Under the pieces are notes generated by a model, which searched no databases, was not told the DNA's origin, and saw nothing but the letters and a program-made list of their open reading frames with translations. A DNA stretch of 7,235 bases from a candidate division CSSED10-310 bacterium (GTDB lineage: Bacteria; CSSED10-310; JAFGDC01): assembly GCA_016932295.1 (NCBI GenBank), contig JAFGDC010000092.1, positions 1 through 7,235 of the forward strand, given 5' to 3'. A program made the translations under genes and the position numbers. Positions 5,043 to 7,235 of the stretch are shown one piece after another. Within the stretch, counting starts at the first letter, position 1, and each line of letters opens with the position of its first letter.

Positions 5043-7235
5043 TCATGCGCCGCAGCCGAACCAGGCCATCCCCAGGGCGGCGCCGATATGGCATGGATCC
5101 CCGTTGAAGTAGGTCATGAAATCCGGTATCCCCAAGAATGGCAGGGGATTCAACCCCACCACTCCTGAAAATTTACCGAACAAGTCGCACAGGGCGTGTG
5201 CATCCTCCTTGGCAGGGCCGCACACATCCGCACTGCCGAAGCACTCCTCCCCGGACTGTTGCAGTGAGCAATCCAGGAAATACTTGAGACCAGCAATCAT
5301 GCCGTAATTAAATCCCACTTCCATCGACAAGTAGTACCCCATGGCATCGCCCATGACGACTCCCAGCACGTATTTCAACGCCGCGTCCTCGATCATGCCC
5401 TGGTGCCTGCCGTTGTCGAACACGCTATCCAGGCGGCCGGTGTTGGGGTTCAATTCAAACCAGGCATACCGGTCAGCGCCAGCAACCTCGACAGGGGCAC
5501 GGGGGGCGCACACCCAGAACCCCAGCGACAAAGAGCGCTGGATGGCGCGGGCCGCCGCCGGTGGAAGCTGCCACTGGCCCAGTTCGGTGATGTCATCCCG
5601 CGACAGCCACCGTACTTCCACGCCGTTCTTCTTGGCTGCTGCGAGCACATCACCGGCTGCCAACCCCGTTTTGCCGGTGAACGATTTCATAACCGCCCCT
5701 TCCAGGCGACATTCATACAGTCCGCGGAACAACTGGAGGTGCGCCGCCCAGGATACGGGCCGCGTTGATGGGATAAAGAATTCGATCTCGTTCCGCCGCA
5801 GATCAAGGCTGTATTCGATAGCGCCGGGACGGCAGGCGATGCCGCCCAGGATCGCCACCGGGCGGGCCCGGTACGCCGCCAAACCGGATGTTTTTTCACC
5901 ATCCGACAGTCCCTTGTCAGAATTCAACCGAAATGTCCGGGTCAGGAACCAGGCCATGGCCTGCTGTAACTCCATTGCCTCCGCATTGTTTCGGGCCGAC
6001 TCTTCGGAAGGCTCCCCCCTGGCCGCGTCAGGCTTGTTCTCCAGCATGGCGCGCAGGGCGGCTGTCCCCGCCCTTACGGTCGGCAAGGCAGACCGGACAT
6101 CCGCCTGGAACCATTCGTCCCGAACCTTCTCCGGCGAGAATTCAAGAGCGGTCACCTGGAGTAGATCCGCCACCGGCGCCGCCTTACCACCGGTGCCCTC
6201 GAACAGCGTTCGGGTGAAGCTGTCAGTCGGCTGTGAAGGCGGTTGTATCGTGACTTCCAGCCATTGCCCGAACAGTTCCAGTCCCGGTGACGGCGGTTGC
6301 GCGCCCGAATCATCATCGAGCGCCGCAAAAATCCCTCCCAGGCGGCCGGCGGGCACCAGTCCGCCCCCTTCGTCGCCCGCGCCTCCGGCCAGGACCTGAC
6401 CCTGGACCGTTTCCGACCCGATCTTCAGAATGGGCTGAACCTGTTCGAGCCGGAACGTTCCATCCTCATCAAAACCGTTCACCACGTTGAACAGCGTCAC
6501 CGGAATCCCGGCAAGATCTCCCACCCGTATAGTATGTTCAAGAAGGTCGCCGGTCTGCATCTGCCCGTCCATCCTGTATTTTGCCCTGACCCGCACCGTG
6601 ACTTCCGCCTCCAGTTCGGGTGGCTGCGCATCGAACGTCCGCAAGGACTTGCAGACCGCTTCCCCGAATGCGGCATCGGGGAAGGATGCATCCAGATCCA
6701 CCCATTTGCCATCGATTTCGGCCTGCACCCAGTAATGGTCCGCGATACGACTCATGGCTTTCTCCCGGATCATGCGGATGGTCTCGTCCCCGGTGAAGAT
6801 TTCATCCTTGTCATGAGAAGCCGTGCTGGGCACCGCCCGCAACAGGCGGTCCAGTTGTTCGCCGGACAGACGTCCGGCGGCGAAGCGGCAGGTCACCCCC
6901 AGGTGTCCGAGCATCATCCGCAGCAAATCACCGCGATCCAGGTTGTTGGCTGCTCCGGATCGGAATGCGCCCTCGCCACCCAGCAGGCGGCCGAAGTACG
7001 GTTCATATCTCAGCTTTTGGACATAGGAAAACACGGCCGCCGGTTCCCGTAATTCCTCCGCCAGTTCCCGCCAGGAGGCAGGCGGATGGTAGTCTGCCGC
7101 TTCGATGGCCGCAAGACTCGTCTCCAGCGAATCCAGCATTGCTCCCACATCACTGGCGCCGGCATTCGCCGAAAACGCGATGACAAGCGCCAGAACGCAC
7201 CCCACAACCAGTCCGCACCTGTATCCTATATCGTA
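5043..7235 (-). CDS. Exported transglutaminase-like protein, 5' end beyond window
   Basis: The reading frame is open to the right edge, so the N-terminus is incomplete. A GTG at 7205 would give 720 residues, but it falls inside a hydrophobic signal-peptide core that continues upstream (Y-R-C-G-L-V-V before it), so the true start lies outside. Residue numbers here count from that GTG. The signal peptide ends near A-N-A-G-A (12-18). Residues about 54-175 form a transglutaminase-like (papain-fold) domain. It contains Y-V-Q-K-L-R-Y-E-P-Y, then A-N-N-L-D-R-G-D-L-L at 86-95 where the active-site Cys helix should be, then H157 in D-H-Y-W-V and D172 in W-V-D-L-D-A-S-F. The His and Asp are present, but the usual nucleophilic Cys is replaced by the N-N-L-D segment. 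Similar Cys-less domains occur in long bacterial transglutaminase-like proteins, which also carry a later D-P-x-T-G motif; here it is N-P-N-T-G at 586-590. Residues 190-600 look beta-rich and contain a helical part near 375-425. The last 110 residues are Gly-rich and hold six cysteines (646, 655, 662, 673, 705, 718), suggesting disulfides. It is probably co-transcribed with the downstream SGNH hydrolase. Confidence 0.78.
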   Translation of the reverse strand, partial: YDIGYRCGLVVGCVLALVIAFSANAGASDVGAMLDSLETSLAAIEAADYHPPASWRELAEELREPAAVFSYVQKLRYEPYFGRLLGGEGAFRSGAANNLDRGDLLRMMLGHLGVTCRFAAGRLSGEQLDRLLRAVPSTASHDKDEIFTGDETIRMIREKAMSRIADHYWVQAEIDGKWVDLDASFPDAAFGEAVCKSLRTFDAQPPELEAEVTVRVRAKYRMDGQMQTGDLLEHTIRVGDLAGIPVTLFNVVNGFDEDGTFRLEQVQPILKIGSETVQGQVLAGGAGDEGGGLVPAGRLGGIFAALDDDSGAQPPSPGLELFGQWLEVTIQPPSQPTDSFTRTLFEGTGGKAAPVADLLQVTALEFSPEKVRDEWFQADVRSALPTVRAGTAALRAMLENKPDAARGEPSEESARNNAEAMELQQAMAWFLTRTFRLNSDKGLSDGEKTSGLAAYRARPVAILGGIACRPGAIEYSLDLRRNEIEFFIPSTRPVSWAAHLQLFRGLYECRLEGAVMKSFTGKTGLAAGDVLAAAKKNGVEVRWLSRDDITELGQWQLPPAAARAIQRSLSLGFWVCAPRAPVEVAGADRYAWFELNPNTGRLDSVFDNGRHQGMIEDAALKYVLGVVMGDAMGYYLSMEVGFNYGMIAGLKYFLDCSLQQSGEECFGSADVCGPAKEDAHALCDLFGKFSGVVGLNPLPFLGIPDFMTYFNGDPCHIGAALGMAWFGCGA

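Noticed and set aside
5341..6399. A 352-codon open frame on the + strand opposite the transglutaminase-like gene
   Set aside because: It lies wholly antisense to a gene with recognisable motifs. Its product is a Ser/Pro/Arg-rich low-information sequence typical of the shadow frames of GC-rich genes.
1..7235. Mobile elements, CRISPR arrays, tRNA/rRNA genes, toxin-antitoxin or phage-defence genes
   Set aside because: No terminal inverted repeats with a transposase, no regularly spaced repeats, no tRNA-like cloverleaf and no matching protein motifs were seen on either strand.

Overview
The window reads as chromosomal DNA from a GC-rich, probably Gram-negative and uncultured bacterium. Three things point that way: a DUF4190/type IV pilin-like fusion, a secreted beta-propeller protein with a Thr/Pro-rich linker and a C-terminal module, and a long exported transglutaminase-like protein. 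This mix recalls Planctomycetota/PVC-type or other poorly cultured candidate phyla. That placement is an impression from protein style only; no phylogenetic marker, rRNA or tRNA gene is present.

Layout: bases 1-289 are a comparatively AT-rich leader with no convincing gene. They hold a good sigma70-like promoter (about 104-132), a 10-bp palindrome (246-255) and a strong ribosome binding site. Three genes follow on the + strand: the DUF4190/pilin-like membrane protein (290-973), a small soluble helical protein of unknown function (1029-1496), and a secreted 692-residue beta-propeller/Ig-like/Thr-Pro linker protein (1596-3674). The + strand genes then meet two - strand genes tail to tail, with 29 bp between the stop codons. 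The - strand pair is an exported transglutaminase-like protein (5043 to beyond the right edge, so its true start is missing) and, 94 bp downstream of it, a membrane-anchored SGNH/GDSL-type hydrolase (3704-4948). The gap between these two contains a 9-bp inverted repeat with a competing alternative pairing.

How the genes relate: four of the five products carry a signal peptide or membrane segments, so the window is best described as two convergent cell-envelope/exported-protein transcription units. No sequence feature ties the five into one pathway. I found no mobile element, CRISPR array, toxin-antitoxin pair, defence module or catalytic RNA. I do not see a clear new biological system. The most unusual points are the pilin-like domain fused to DUF4190 in place of a prepilin leader, and a transglutaminase fold that keeps the His and Asp but lacks the usual nucleophilic Cys.
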